DNA of 64,000 nt from Galbibacter sp048266365 (GTDB lineage Bacteria; Bacteroidota; Bacteroidia; Flavobacteriales; Flavobacteriaceae): positions 62,001-126,000 of the forward strand of contig NZ_JBLWZP010000006.1 in assembly GCF_048266365.1 (NCBI RefSeq), given 5' to 3'. Of this stretch, positions 51,537 to 59,923 are shown in pieces (position 1 is the first letter of the stretch; the number at the start of each line of letters is the position of its first letter). A program made the position numbers and the translations under genes. The notes beneath the pieces were generated by a model. That model was not told the origin of the DNA and did not search any database. It saw only the letters and a list, made by a program, of their open reading frames with translations.

Positions 51537-51569
51537 AAGGAATTAATACAATATTTTATAGAGGGTGAG

Positions 51570-51608
51570 AATAGCTGTTGTACACTTTAGTCAACAGCTA
51601 TTTTTTTG
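51570..51608 (+). terminator. intrinsic terminator of the fad operon
   Basis: Perfect 10-base stem ATAGCTGTTG / CAACAGCTAT with an 11-base loop, followed by TTTTTTT. Confidence 0.92.
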
Positions 51609-51768
51609 TATCTAATTTCCTTACTTCGACTATGCGTCACCCGAATTGATGGCACAAAATTCGCAACTTAATGATCCTTTGTCAATTATAAAATGGCGTT
51701 AAAAAAGTGGCGAAGTCAGGAAAAAATGTTGCGTTAATTAGGATTTGATATCATCGTCAGTCGATAGC
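51609..51768. other. AT-rich non-coding stretch
   Basis: Part of the 456-base gap between fadE and the nitronate monooxygenase-like gene. No ORF, hairpin or repeat stands out besides two GCGTTAA copies about 38 bases apart. Possible decayed coding sequence lies just to the right. Confidence 0.4.
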
Positions 51769-51810
51769 TCATAAATTGGTATTGATTTGCTTTAATCGCT
51801 CATCATTCAT
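51769..51810 (-). pseudogene. short open frame, possible broken gene remnant
   Basis: A 13-codon minus-strand frame (MNDERLKQINTNL) whose ATG overlaps the previous small frame's stop in the classic ATGA pattern. A +1 shift after IPIY-like codons would continue into LSTDDDIKS before a stop, which looks like a frameshifted end of a gene. Recognition of a family is not possible. Confidence 0.25.
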
Positions 51811-51962
51811 AGCAATACCTCTGATGATGTGTTCGTGCAAGCTATCTTAATGTAATTTTCTAAAATTTTCAAGTCCATAAGAAGTTCAGCAAAGTCGGGA
51901 ATTTCTTCAATCAAAATTACTGTTGTATTATGTCCCGTAAAGTAAGTCGAGTATTTGTGCAT
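51807..51962 (-). CDS. small unknown ORF downstream of the nitronate monooxygenase-like gene
   Basis: A 51-codon minus-strand frame starting ATG at 51962 (MHKYSTYFTGHNTT, with VILIEEIPDFAELLMDLKI in the middle). The composition is protein-like (amphipathic helix EEIPDFAELLMDLKILENYI). It starts 30 bases after the upstream gene's stop on the same strand and ends in an ATGA overlap with a second tiny frame. I do not recognise it. It may be a genuine small protein, the N-terminus of a decayed gene, or chance; no other evidence supports it. Confidence 0.3.
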   Translation of the reverse strand: MHKYSTYFTGHNTTVILIEEIPDFAELLMDLKILENYIKIACTNTSSEVLL

Positions 51963-51992
51963 AATATAAATTAGACCTGACTAGTTTAAAAT

Positions 51993-52967
51993 TCACTGAA
52001 CATTATCCAGGTCATATAAATCAAAAAAACCGTTTCTAATCTTCTGTAAACAATACTTATATTCTGATACAATCTCTTCCACAATAGCTGATGTAGGCTT
52101 TATAGAATTTATAAGCCCGCTGATTTGACCGATTTCAAGTTCGCCTTCCTCAAGATCACCTTCAAACATGCCTTTTTTTGCCCTAGCTCTGCCGAGGTGT
52201 TCAGCTAATGCTTCCCGTGAAGCGCCTTGATTATACAAGTCTTCTATTTCATGAAAGAATTTATTTTTAAGCAACCGAACTGGTGTAAGTTCTTTTAAGG
52301 TGAGTTTAGTATCTCCTTCTTTAGAGGCTACAACCATTTCTTTAAAATTTTGATGTACCGAAGCTTCTTCACTTGCCACAAATCGACTTCCTATCTGAAC
52401 GCCTTGAGCTCCAAGAACCATGGCTGCAAGCATACCTCTACCAGTTGCAATACCTCCTGCCGCAATCAACGGAATATCTATTGCAGAACTCACCATGGGA
52501 ATTAAACTCATTGTAGTGGTTTCTTCCCTCCCATTATGGCCACCAGCTTCAAATCCTTCTGCAACTACAGCATCTACACCAGATTGTTGAGCCTTTAGAG
52601 CGAACTTAACGCTACTGACTACGTGAACGACAGTAATACCATGGGCTTTTAAAAACGAAGTCCAGGTAACAGGATTACCTGCAGAGGTAAAAACTATTTT
52701 CACCCCTTGGTCGATCACTATTCTTAATAGCTCTTCAATATTTGGATAAAGTAATGGAATATTTACACCAAAAGGCTCCTTTGTGGCTTGCTTACATTTT
52801 ATAACATGCTCCTTTAGAACTTCAGGATACATAGATCCTGCTCCAATGATTCCTAAAATCCCGGAATTCGAAGCAGCAGAAGCAAGTCTCCAGCCACTAG
52901 TCCATACCATACCCGCTTGAACAATCGGATATTTTATACCAAAAAGTTGAGTGATTCTATTGTCCAT
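51993..52967 (-). CDS. nitronate monooxygenase-like FMN protein (2-nitropropane dioxygenase family)
   Basis: A 324-residue TIM-barrel FMN enzyme of the NPD/nitronate monooxygenase family. It begins RITQLFGIKYPIVQAGMVWTSGWRLASAASNSGILGIIGAGSM, has AEGFEAGGHNGRE (with the catalytic histidine) near 137-149 and the FMN phosphate loop PLIAAGGIATGRGMLAAMVLGAQGVQIGSRF. Members oxidise alkyl nitronates; the family also includes enoyl-ACP reductase FabK, which shares the fold. The physiological substrate here is unknown. Minus-strand TATCTTTG (52972-52979) lies just upstream as a candidate -7 box. Lone gene. Confidence 0.9.
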   Translation of the reverse strand: MDNRITQLFGIKYPIVQAGMVWTSGWRLASAASNSGILGIIGAGSMYPEVLKEHVIKCKQATKEPFGVNIPLLYPNIEELLRIVIDQGVKIVFTSAGNPVTWTSFLKAHGITVVHVVSSVKFALKAQQSGVDAVVAEGFEAGGHNGREETTTMSLIPMVSSAIDIPLIAAGGIATGRGMLAAMVLGAQGVQIGSRFVASEEASVHQNFKEMVVASKEGDTKLTLKELTPVRLLKNKFFHEIEDLYNQGASREALAEHLGRARAKKGMFEGDLEEGELEIGQISGLINSIKPTSAIVEEIVSEYKYCLQKIRNGFFDLYDLDNVQ

Positions 52968-52971
52968 AGCT

Positions 52972-52979
52972 CAAAGATA
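52972..52979 (-). promoter_or_regulatory. -7 box for the nitronate monooxygenase-like gene
   Basis: Minus-strand TATCTTTG fits TAnnTTTG and is only 5 bases from the ATG, implying a nearly leaderless mRNA if used. No TTG at the expected distance. Confidence 0.35.
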
Positions 52980-53036
52980 AGAAAGCATTTTGAACCTAAG
53001 GACATTCTGATAACCGTAAAAAAAGAGCTACTTGAT

Positions 53037-54224
53037 TTAGCCGATAACGCCTGATCCAATCAATTCCTCACCTAGATAGAAGGCCACGAACTGTCCTTCA
53101 GTAATCGCACTTTGGGGTTGATCGAAATCAACATACATGCCGCTCTCAACTTGATATAGTCTCGCCTTTTGAAGTGGCTGACGGTAACGTATACGTGCCA
53201 TAACCTCAAGTTGTTGATCAGGAGCCAGTGTCAGATCCTCACGAACCCAGTGAAGTTCTTGATTACTCACAAACAACGCCTTTCTAAACAAGCCTGGATG
53301 ATCTTTACCCTGTCCTGTATAGATTATGTTTTCGTCCACGTCGGTTTCAATAACAAATAATGGTTCTGGTGTACCACCCACTGCCAAACCTTTACGTTGA
53401 CCTTTTGTGAAATAATGAGCCCCTTGATGCTTACCGACAATCTTACCCTCAGCTACGCTATAGGTAAGTCTTTGCGCATTATAGGCGAGTTCGTCAATTT
53501 TATTATCGAATTCACGTGGCTCCTTTTTCTGTAGAACACTACTGGAGTCAATCTCTATAATTTGCCCTTCTTTAGGCTTTAGTTTTTGTTGTAAAAACTC
53601 AGGGAGTCTAACCTTACCAATAAAGCATAAACCTTGAGAATCTTTTTTATCGGCAGTAATTAATTCATTTTCTTGAGCGATTTTTCGAACCTCAGGTTTG
53701 ATGAGTTCTCCAATAGGGAAAAGTGTTTTACTTAATTGCTCTTGGGATAGTTGACATAAGAAGTAAGATTGATCTTTGTTGGGATCTTTACCGGCCAATA
53801 GTCGGTGTACTTCTTTCCCTTCAACCGATATGGTTTCTTTTCTACAATAATGTCCTGTAGCCACATAATCAGCCCCCAAGCTCAATGCGATTTTAAGGAA
53901 TACATCAAACTTGATCTCTCTGTTACAAAGAACATCTGGATTAGGCGTACGACCTCTTTCGTATTCGTTAAACATATAATCAACGATACGCTCTTTGTAT
54001 TGTTCACTTAAATCCACTGTCTGAAAAGGAATTCCTAACTTTTCTGCTACCATCATGGCATCATTGCTGTCCTCCAGCCACGGACACTCATTTGAAATGG
54101 TCACAGAATCGTCATGCCAATTTTTCATAAATAGGCCTATAACTTCATACCCTTGTTGTTTTAAAAGGTATGCAGCAACACTAGAATCCACTCCTCCGGA
54201 TAAACCGACGATCACTCTTTTCAT
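53037..54224 (-). CDS. mnmA: tRNA-specific 2-thiouridylase MnmA
   Basis: A 395-residue enzyme that thiolates U34 of Lys, Glu and Gln tRNAs. The PP-loop is SGGVDSS at residues 9-15. The catalytic cysteine pair is Cys100 in NPDVLCNREIKF and Cys200 in SQGLCFIGKV. The adenylation Asp in ATGHYCRK and the tRNA-binding beta-barrel from about 280 are present. Length is a little above E. coli MnmA. A minus-strand TAATTTTG (54245-54252) lies about 20 bases upstream. Lone gene, co-oriented with its downstream neighbour. Confidence 0.96.
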   Translation of the reverse strand: MKRVIVGLSGGVDSSVAAYLLKQQGYEVIGLFMKNWHDDSVTISNECPWLEDSNDAMMVAEKLGIPFQTVDLSEQYKERIVDYMFNEYERGRTPNPDVLCNREIKFDVFLKIALSLGADYVATGHYCRKETISVEGKEVHRLLAGKDPNKDQSYFLCQLSQEQLSKTLFPIGELIKPEVRKIAQENELITADKKDSQGLCFIGKVRLPEFLQQKLKPKEGQIIEIDSSSVLQKKEPREFDNKIDELAYNAQRLTYSVAEGKIVGKHQGAHYFTKGQRKGLAVGGTPEPLFVIETDVDENIIYTGQGKDHPGLFRKALFVSNQELHWVREDLTLAPDQQLEVMARIRYRQPLQKARLYQVESGMYVDFDQPQSAITEGQFVAFYLGEELIGSGVIG

Positions 54225-54244
54225 CTTCCTTAGTTTATAAGATG

Positions 54245-54252
54245 CAAAATTA
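54245..54252 (-). promoter_or_regulatory. -7 box for mnmA
   Basis: Minus-strand TAATTTTG fits TAnnTTTG, 20 bases before the start codon. No clear -33 TTG. Confidence 0.4.
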
Positions 54253-54343
54253 CAAAATTCACCTGAAACTTATAGTCGAACTAGTGCATGATACCTTTCA
54301 TTTGTTGGCGCTTCTAAATAGCAACTAGAGTTCTTTAAACCTG

Positions 54344-54379
54344 AAAAGACGGAAATTTTAGGATTCCCGTCTTTTCACT
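54344..54379 (-). terminator. terminator downstream of yidC
   Basis: GAAAAGACGG / CCGTCTTTTC perfect inverted repeat with a 14-base loop; after it the minus strand reads AGGTTTAAAG. It lies about 50 bases after the yidC stop. Confidence 0.7.
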
Positions 54380-54431
54380 TCTATTTTAACTTTATGTTGA
54401 TTGATCATGCCAAGAGGCATCATCAGTATGC

Positions 54432-56318
54432 TTATCGCTTTTTCTTCTGCTGTGTTTCGGCCTGCTCCATCATCTCACGCATTTTACGTTGGAAACGATT
54501 TTCTTTTTTAGGCTTCTTCTTATTGGCTTGAATCTTGTTGTGTATTTTATCCTCATCAATAATATAGTTCTTAATTACAAGCATAATAACAATTGTAATC
54601 AAGTTAGAAATGAAGTAATACAAACTCAGACCACTCGCATAATTATTAAAGAAGAATAACATCATTAGCGGAGAGATATAGATCATAATTTTCATGATGC
54701 TACCCATATCAGGCATTCCCTCTTGCGTTGGCTGTTGCATAGCCTGTTGCTGACCGGTGGTCATTTTCATGTAAAAGAAAATTGCAACTGATGCCAAAAT
54801 TGGGAATAAACTCACATGGTCTCCATAGAATGGTATATAAAACCCATCAGGGAATTTGTAAACAATATCATAAGAAGAAAGGTCATCTGCCCATAGGAAC
54901 GACTTATGCCTTAGCATAATCGCTGTAGGGAAGAACATGAATAATGCGTAGAAGACTGGTAGTTGTAGTAAGGCCGGCACACATCCACTCATTGGACTTA
55001 CCCCCGCTTTACCATATAGCTTCATAGTTTCTTGCTGACGCTTCATTGCATTGTCCTTGTACTTATCATTGATTTCCTTAATCTCAGGACGTAGCACTTT
55101 CATTTTAGCTTGTGACACATATGATTTGTAAGTCACTGGTGAAAGTACAATTCTAACCAATATGGTCATTATAATAATGGCAATTCCATAAGGGAAAACA
55201 TTACTTAGAAACCCGAATATTGGGGTAAAGATATACTTGTTAATGAAGCCAAATATTCCCCATCCGAAAGGAATGGAATCTGATAGCTGAAGATCTTTAT
55301 AGTCGTTGAAAATTCTAGCATCTGTTGGACCGAAATACCACTTTAAATGTGAATTTAGCTCCCCTGCTTGTATTTCCAAAGGAAGGCTAGAGGTGTAAAG
55401 TTTCGTGAATTTCTCTTCCACAGATTCATCTTCGAATAATTGCTTAGAGGTCAAACTAACATCAGAGAATTCATTTGGATTAATCAATATCGAACTAAAA
55501 AAGTGTTGTCTATAGGAAATCCATTTTACTTTTGTGGCTGTATCATCATCATCCCCACCTTGAGATAGCTTGCTGCTACGACCATCTTCCAAAAAGGTCA
55601 AACGCGTGTAACGATTCTCGTACTGTATACTTTGACTATGGCGAATTGATTTTTGCTTCCAACTGAGCTGTACTGGCTGAGAACTGTTTAATACTCCAGA
55701 TAAACCTTGAGAACGGATGCTGTAATCCATCAAATACTCTCCTGGCTTTAACTCGTATCTGTATTCCAAATATTGATTATTTGAAGCCTTAAGCTTCATA
55801 GAGAGCACTTGAGTGTCTCCATTTTTAGTCAAGCTTGGTTCGAAATATAAATCTTGAGTATTGAGTGTTCTATTCTCGGTGGTTGAAAACGTCAAATTAA
55901 AAGACGCATTTCCTTTTTCAACTAGATAAACCGGAACCGAATCGTAACGGTTAAAGTTTTTCAGAAGTACTTCAACAATTTGGCCTCCTTTATTGCTTAC
56001 TTTAAAACGTACCTTATCATTTTCAAATGTGGTCACATTATCTGTAGCAGATGGTAAAGTTGCCGAGTAGGCAAAAGACCCCAAACTACCTTTATATGCA
56101 GCAAGAGCAGTAGAGTCTTGCAGATTCACTCCTTGGGTTTGCTCTATCAATACATTGTTTTTACTAGCCTCATCCTGCACCTGCACTTGTTCTTGCCTAG
56201 CTTTTTCTGCCTGAATCTCTTGATCTGTCGGAGTATTGTTATACAATATCCATATAAGTATTACACCTATAAGCACAAAACCAATAATAGAGTTTAGGTC
56301 AATCTTTTTTTCTTCCAT
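54432..56318 (-). CDS. yidC: membrane protein insertase YidC
   Basis: A 628-residue Oxa1/YidC insertase. The N-terminal membrane segment (IIGFVLIGVILIWILYN) is followed by a large periplasmic domain (about 30-350) and the 60KD_IMP core with five membrane segments from about 360. The conserved core starts with YGIAIIIMTILVRIVLSPVTYKSYVSQAKMKVLRPEI, the catalytic-like Arg is in TILVRIVLSP, and QQETMKLYGKAGVSPMSGCVPALLQLPVFYALFMF follows. A basic C-terminus (KKKPKKENRFQRKMREMM) can dock ribosomes. It helps Sec and acts alone to insert inner-membrane proteins. It is 99 bases downstream of pyrG on the same strand, as in many Bacteroidetes. Confidence 0.96.
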   Translation of the reverse strand: MEEKKIDLNSIIGFVLIGVILIWILYNNTPTDQEIQAEKARQEQVQVQDEASKNNVLIEQTQGVNLQDSTALAAYKGSLGSFAYSATLPSATDNVTTFENDKVRFKVSNKGGQIVEVLLKNFNRYDSVPVYLVEKGNASFNLTFSTTENRTLNTQDLYFEPSLTKNGDTQVLSMKLKASNNQYLEYRYELKPGEYLMDYSIRSQGLSGVLNSSQPVQLSWKQKSIRHSQSIQYENRYTRLTFLEDGRSSKLSQGGDDDDTATKVKWISYRQHFFSSILINPNEFSDVSLTSKQLFEDESVEEKFTKLYTSSLPLEIQAGELNSHLKWYFGPTDARIFNDYKDLQLSDSIPFGWGIFGFINKYIFTPIFGFLSNVFPYGIAIIIMTILVRIVLSPVTYKSYVSQAKMKVLRPEIKEINDKYKDNAMKRQQETMKLYGKAGVSPMSGCVPALLQLPVFYALFMFFPTAIMLRHKSFLWADDLSSYDIVYKFPDGFYIPFYGDHVSLFPILASVAIFFYMKMTTGQQQAMQQPTQEGMPDMGSIMKIMIYISPLMMLFFFNNYASGLSLYYFISNLITIVIMLVIKNYIIDEDKIHNKIQANKKKPKKENRFQRKMREMMEQAETQQKKKR

Positions 56319-56417
56319 GTAATCTAGTCATTAATTTTTTTCATTTGGTATACTCCGCCTCTAGTGTACGCAAAGATGTGTCCAAATGCTTGTTGTCTGT
56401 CAAAGTGACATTTATTT

Positions 56418-58034
56418 TTACTTACTATTTTTATAGTCCAAGGTCGCTTTTACAAAAGCTACGAATAATGGATGTGGGCTTGCAACCGTACTTTTATATT
56501 CCGGATGATATTGCACTCCAACAAACCAAGGATGTCCTGGGAGTTCAACTATCTCTACAAGACCCGTTTCTGGATTTACACCTGTAGCCTTTAAACCTGC
56601 AGCTTCAATTTGCTCTTTATAGGTGTCATTGAACTCATAGCGATGTCTATGCCTCTCTGAAATAAGTGTTGATCCATAAATTTGGTAAGCCAAAGATCCT
56701 TCTTCTATAGTACAATCCCAAGCACCAAGTCTCATTGTCCCTCCCATATGGGTAATGTCCTTTTGTTCTTCCATAAGGTCAATAACCGGATTAGAGGTAT
56801 TCGGATTCATTTCCGTAGAATTAGCGTCTTTAAGCTGAAGTACATTTCTAGCAAATTCAATAACTGCCATTTGCATTCCCAAACAGATTCCTAGGAAAGG
56901 GATCTTATTGATTCGTGCATATTCTATAACTTCAATTTTACCTTCGATTCCTCTTTCGCCGAATCCTGGAGCCACAAGAACTCCATCTAGGTTGGCGATT
57001 TTGTTTTTAAGGATCTCTGGTGTTATGTGTTCTGAATGTATATATTCAACCTTAACTTTGACCTCGTTCTCTGCTCCTGCATGTATGAAAGACTCAAGAA
57101 TAGATTTATAACTATCTTGTAGCTCTACATACTTTCCAACCAATCCAATATGTACTTCATGTTTAGGATTCTTATGACGGTCAAGGAACTGATTCCAACG
57201 TACTAAATCCGGGTGAGATTTTTCCTCAAGATTCAATTTTTTCAAAACTACAGTATCCAACCCTTCTTCCAACATAAAATTTGGAACATCATAAATCGTA
57301 GAGGCATCAATAGACTGAATAACAGCCTCTCGTTTTACATTACAAAACAAAGCTAATTTATCCCTCAAATCATTTGAAAGTTCGTGTTCCGTACGACAAA
57401 CAAGAATATCTGCTTTAATTCCACTTTCCATAAGTGTCTTTACAGAATGCTGAGTAGGCTTAGTTTTTAATTCACCTGCAGCAGAAAGATAAGGAACTAG
57501 GGTAAGGTGGATGACTATACTGTTATTGTCTCCGAGCTCCCACATTAATTGTCTAACGGACTCTATGTAAGGTAAAGATTCAATATCACCTACCGTTCCT
57601 CCTATTTCAGTGATGACGATATCGTACTCACCACTATTTCCAAGAATCTGAATCCGTTCTTTAATTTCATTAGTAATATGAGGTACAACCTGAACTGTTT
57701 TTCCCAGAAACTCGCCTCTACGCTCCTTTTCTATAACACTTTGGTATACACGTCCGGTGGTAACATTATTGGCTTGAGAGGTGTTGACATTTAAAAAACG
57801 TTCGTAGTGTCCAAGATCCAAATCCGTTTCAGCTCCATCGTCAGTCACATAGCACTCCCCATGCTCATAGGGATTTAGGGTTCCTGGATCTACATTAATG
57901 TAAGGATCTAATTTTTGAATTGTCGCTTTATAGCCTCTTGCTTGTAATAATTTTGCCAAAGATGCTGCAATAATTCCTTTACCTAATGAAGAAGTAACTC
58001 CACCGGTCACAAAAATGTATTTGGTAGCTGCCAT
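56418..58034 (-). CDS. pyrG: CTP synthase
   Basis: A 538-residue enzyme converting UTP to CTP with glutamine. The N-terminal synthase domain starts KYIFVTGGVTSSLGKGIIAASLAKLLQARG, with the GTVGDIESLPYIE and QHSVKTLMESGIKADILVCR segments. The C-terminal class I glutaminase has its Cys in FLGICLGMQMAV near 390 and His/Glu in FVGVQYHPEYKS near 510. Length is normal. It is followed by yidC (99 bases). A minus-strand TATTTTTG (58091-58098) lies 56 bases upstream. Confidence 0.97.
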   Translation of the reverse strand: MAATKYIFVTGGVTSSLGKGIIAASLAKLLQARGYKATIQKLDPYINVDPGTLNPYEHGECYVTDDGAETDLDLGHYERFLNVNTSQANNVTTGRVYQSVIEKERRGEFLGKTVQVVPHITNEIKERIQILGNSGEYDIVITEIGGTVGDIESLPYIESVRQLMWELGDNNSIVIHLTLVPYLSAAGELKTKPTQHSVKTLMESGIKADILVCRTEHELSNDLRDKLALFCNVKREAVIQSIDASTIYDVPNFMLEEGLDTVVLKKLNLEEKSHPDLVRWNQFLDRHKNPKHEVHIGLVGKYVELQDSYKSILESFIHAGAENEVKVKVEYIHSEHITPEILKNKIANLDGVLVAPGFGERGIEGKIEVIEYARINKIPFLGICLGMQMAVIEFARNVLQLKDANSTEMNPNTSNPVIDLMEEQKDITHMGGTMRLGAWDCTIEEGSLAYQIYGSTLISERHRHRYEFNDTYKEQIEAAGLKATGVNPETGLVEIVELPGHPWFVGVQYHPEYKSTVASPHPLFVAFVKATLDYKNSK

Positions 58035-58090
58035 TATATCTACTTAATTGATTTTAAATGCTTTACTAAGGGTGACTGAAATAGTCGCGG

Positions 58091-58098
58091 CAAAAATA
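58091..58098 (-). promoter_or_regulatory. -7 box for pyrG-yidC
   Basis: Minus-strand TATTTTTG fits TAnnTTTG, 56 bases before the pyrG start. The -33 region has GTTTA, not TTG. Confidence 0.4.
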
Positions 58099-58149
58099 CA
58101 AATAAGAATTAAATAAACTCTTTTAAAGGGATTTGATTTTGCCTAAAAG

Positions 58150-58380
58150 TCAGCGCATTTGATTTCTGATATTCCGAATCAGATTCTCAAGGCCATTGAC
58201 TTTGATCTCGTACATAGCCTCTAACTGTTGTCCTAATTTCCCTTTTGGGAATCCTTTTTGCCTATACCACACATAATAAAATTCTGGAATATCCACCAAA
58301 TAGTAATCCTTATACTTTCCATAAGGCATTTTAGCCTTGGCCAATTGTATCAGAAACGCTCTATTTTCAAAAGTACTCAT
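58150..58380 (-). CDS. DUF3820 family small protein
   Basis: A 76-residue protein with the DUF3820 motif: AKMPYGKYKDYYLVDIPEFYYVWYRQKGFPKGKLGQQLEAMYEI. The (M/F)P(F/Y)GKYKG...(L/V)DIPE.YL.W pattern is characteristic. Function is unknown; similar motifs occur next to exonucleases such as the DNA polymerase III epsilon family. Its ATG follows the stop of the PLP decarboxylase by one base (TAAGATG), so the two are translated together. Cytosolic. Confidence 0.85.
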   Translation of the reverse strand: MSTFENRAFLIQLAKAKMPYGKYKDYYLVDIPEFYYVWYRQKGFPKGKLGQQLEAMYEIKVNGLENLIRNIRNQMR

Positions 58381-58381
58381 C

Positions 58382-59752
58382 TTAGCTCATAGAGTTGAGA
58401 ATGGCCAATATATCCTCCTTGGTGGTATCAGGATTTATAAAGCAGAATCTTGCTACAGTTTCAAAATCATCTCCTGTCCTCCACTTGGTGGGCGTAACAA
58501 GCGCAAATCCTTCCTTATGGTTTTTATAAGTCCAGTTACGATAATCATCAGGTGTCCATCCCTTTCTTCTAAAAAGCACACAAGATAAACTAGGTTCGCG
58601 AACCAATTCAACAGTTGGGTTTTCGGTGATCAACTTTCCTGCCAGCAGTGCCAGACTTATGCCCTGTTCCACTGAGGATTTATATTTATCGGTACCATGC
58701 ATGGCCAAGGAGAACCAAAGCGGCAAACCTCGAACTCTACGCGTTAATTGTATTTGATAATCTGATGGATTAAAACCATGAGCTCCCGGATCTTTAAAGA
58801 TTTCTAAATAAGAGCCTTCTTGAGAATGTGCTTCTTTGGCCAATTCAGGATTCTTATATAAAATGGCTCCACAATCGTAAGGTGAAAAGAGCCACTTGTG
58901 CGGATCTATCGTTATACTATCCGCTCTTTCAATTCCATGAAACAGATGTCGTACGGAATCTGCAGCTAAAGCACCTCCACCATATGCGGCATCCACATGA
59001 AACCATAAGTTCTCCTGCGCACAGATTGTAGCTATACCATCTAGGTCATCAATGATCCCAGCATTTGTTGTTCCACCCGTTGCCACAACAGCAAAAAGAC
59101 GGTTTCTTTGCGCTTCCGTTAGGCTCTCTATAGTTTCTTTAAGCGCTCCACGGCTCATTCGATCTTCTGTTTCTACCAACAATACATCTGCATCGATAAC
59201 TTTGGCCATTGATTTAATTGATGAATGGGCTCCAATGGAAGTAATCATCAAACCTTTTTGACCTATATGCTTAGGGTCTTTCCTCCAATTTTCACGAGCA
59301 GTTACCATTGCAGATAGATTGGCAGCGGTACCACCACTGGTAAACACACCAAAAGCGCCCTCTGGAAGACCCGCTATAGATACCAACCATTTCATGGCCT
59401 CCATCTCACAGAATATCCCCCCTGCTCCTTCCATCCAATAGGCTCCGTGGATACTAGAGGCAGAAGTTACCAAATCAAACATAATTGAAGCTCTCGTTGG
59501 TGATGCAGGAACGAATGCCAAATGCCTAGGATGATCTACAGGGACAGTCGCCTTAATCAATACATCTTTAAATAATTGAAAAGCCTTCTCCCCTCCTATT
59601 CCTTTTTCTGTAATAGTTTCACCAACTAAGGCCCTTAGCTCTTCTTCCGATTTAGGATGCCCCAACTCAGGAGATACTGAAGTAATTCTATTCAAAACGT
59701 ATTTCATGACATCAAGTGTCATTTCTACGCTTTCCATGTCAATATCGTACAT
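58382..59752 (-). CDS. pyridoxal-dependent decarboxylase (group II, aromatic-amino-acid/glutamate type)
   Basis: A PLP fold-type I decarboxylase of 456 residues. The PLP Lys, about residue 286, is in SITIDPHKWLFSPYDCGAIL, with FHVDAAYGGGALAADS before it holding the Asp that binds the ring nitrogen. The N-terminal LGHPKSEEELRALVGETI and FTSGGTAANLSAMVTARE motifs are typical of aromatic-L-amino-acid, histidine or glutamate decarboxylases. The substrate cannot be decided. The frame is open to a TTG at 59770, but a -7 box lies right over that codon, so I start at the ATG at 59752 (MYDIDMESVEM). It is one base ahead of DUF3820, and 171 bases separate it from bshC. Confidence 0.88.
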   Translation of the reverse strand: MYDIDMESVEMTLDVMKYVLNRITSVSPELGHPKSEEELRALVGETITEKGIGGEKAFQLFKDVLIKATVPVDHPRHLAFVPASPTRASIMFDLVTSASSIHGAYWMEGAGGIFCEMEAMKWLVSIAGLPEGAFGVFTSGGTAANLSAMVTARENWRKDPKHIGQKGLMITSIGAHSSIKSMAKVIDADVLLVETEDRMSRGALKETIESLTEAQRNRLFAVVATGGTTNAGIIDDLDGIATICAQENLWFHVDAAYGGGALAADSVRHLFHGIERADSITIDPHKWLFSPYDCGAILYKNPELAKEAHSQEGSYLEIFKDPGAHGFNPSDYQIQLTRRVRGLPLWFSLAMHGTDKYKSSVEQGISLALLAGKLITENPTVELVREPSLSCVLFRRKGWTPDDYRNWTYKNHKEGFALVTPTKWRTGDDFETVARFCFINPDTTKEDILAILNSMS

Positions 59753-59767
59753 AAATCTTATTTTCCA

Positions 59768-59801
59768 CAAAGGTATAATTTTGATCCGTTATTACGCCCA
59801 A
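59768..59801 (-). promoter_or_regulatory. candidate promoter for the PLP decarboxylase operon
   Basis: Minus-strand TTG (59799-59801), 23 bases, TACCTTTG (59768-59775). The start would be about 16 bases downstream at 59752. A start at the upstream TTG would be outside the transcript. Confidence 0.5.
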
Positions 59802-59923
59802 TAAATACAAAGCTTCCGTAAAATAGAGATTCTACTGATGGGATATCAAAGGTGAAATTTGGACCTCTAAAATGCGTACTCAAATGGAGTAACTATAGAA
59901 CTATGAAATAAAATTAAGATGTA

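Noticed and set aside
51690..51740. Two GCGTTAA copies suggesting an integron attC site
   Set aside because: The copies are direct, not inverted, and no integrase or cassette structure is nearby.
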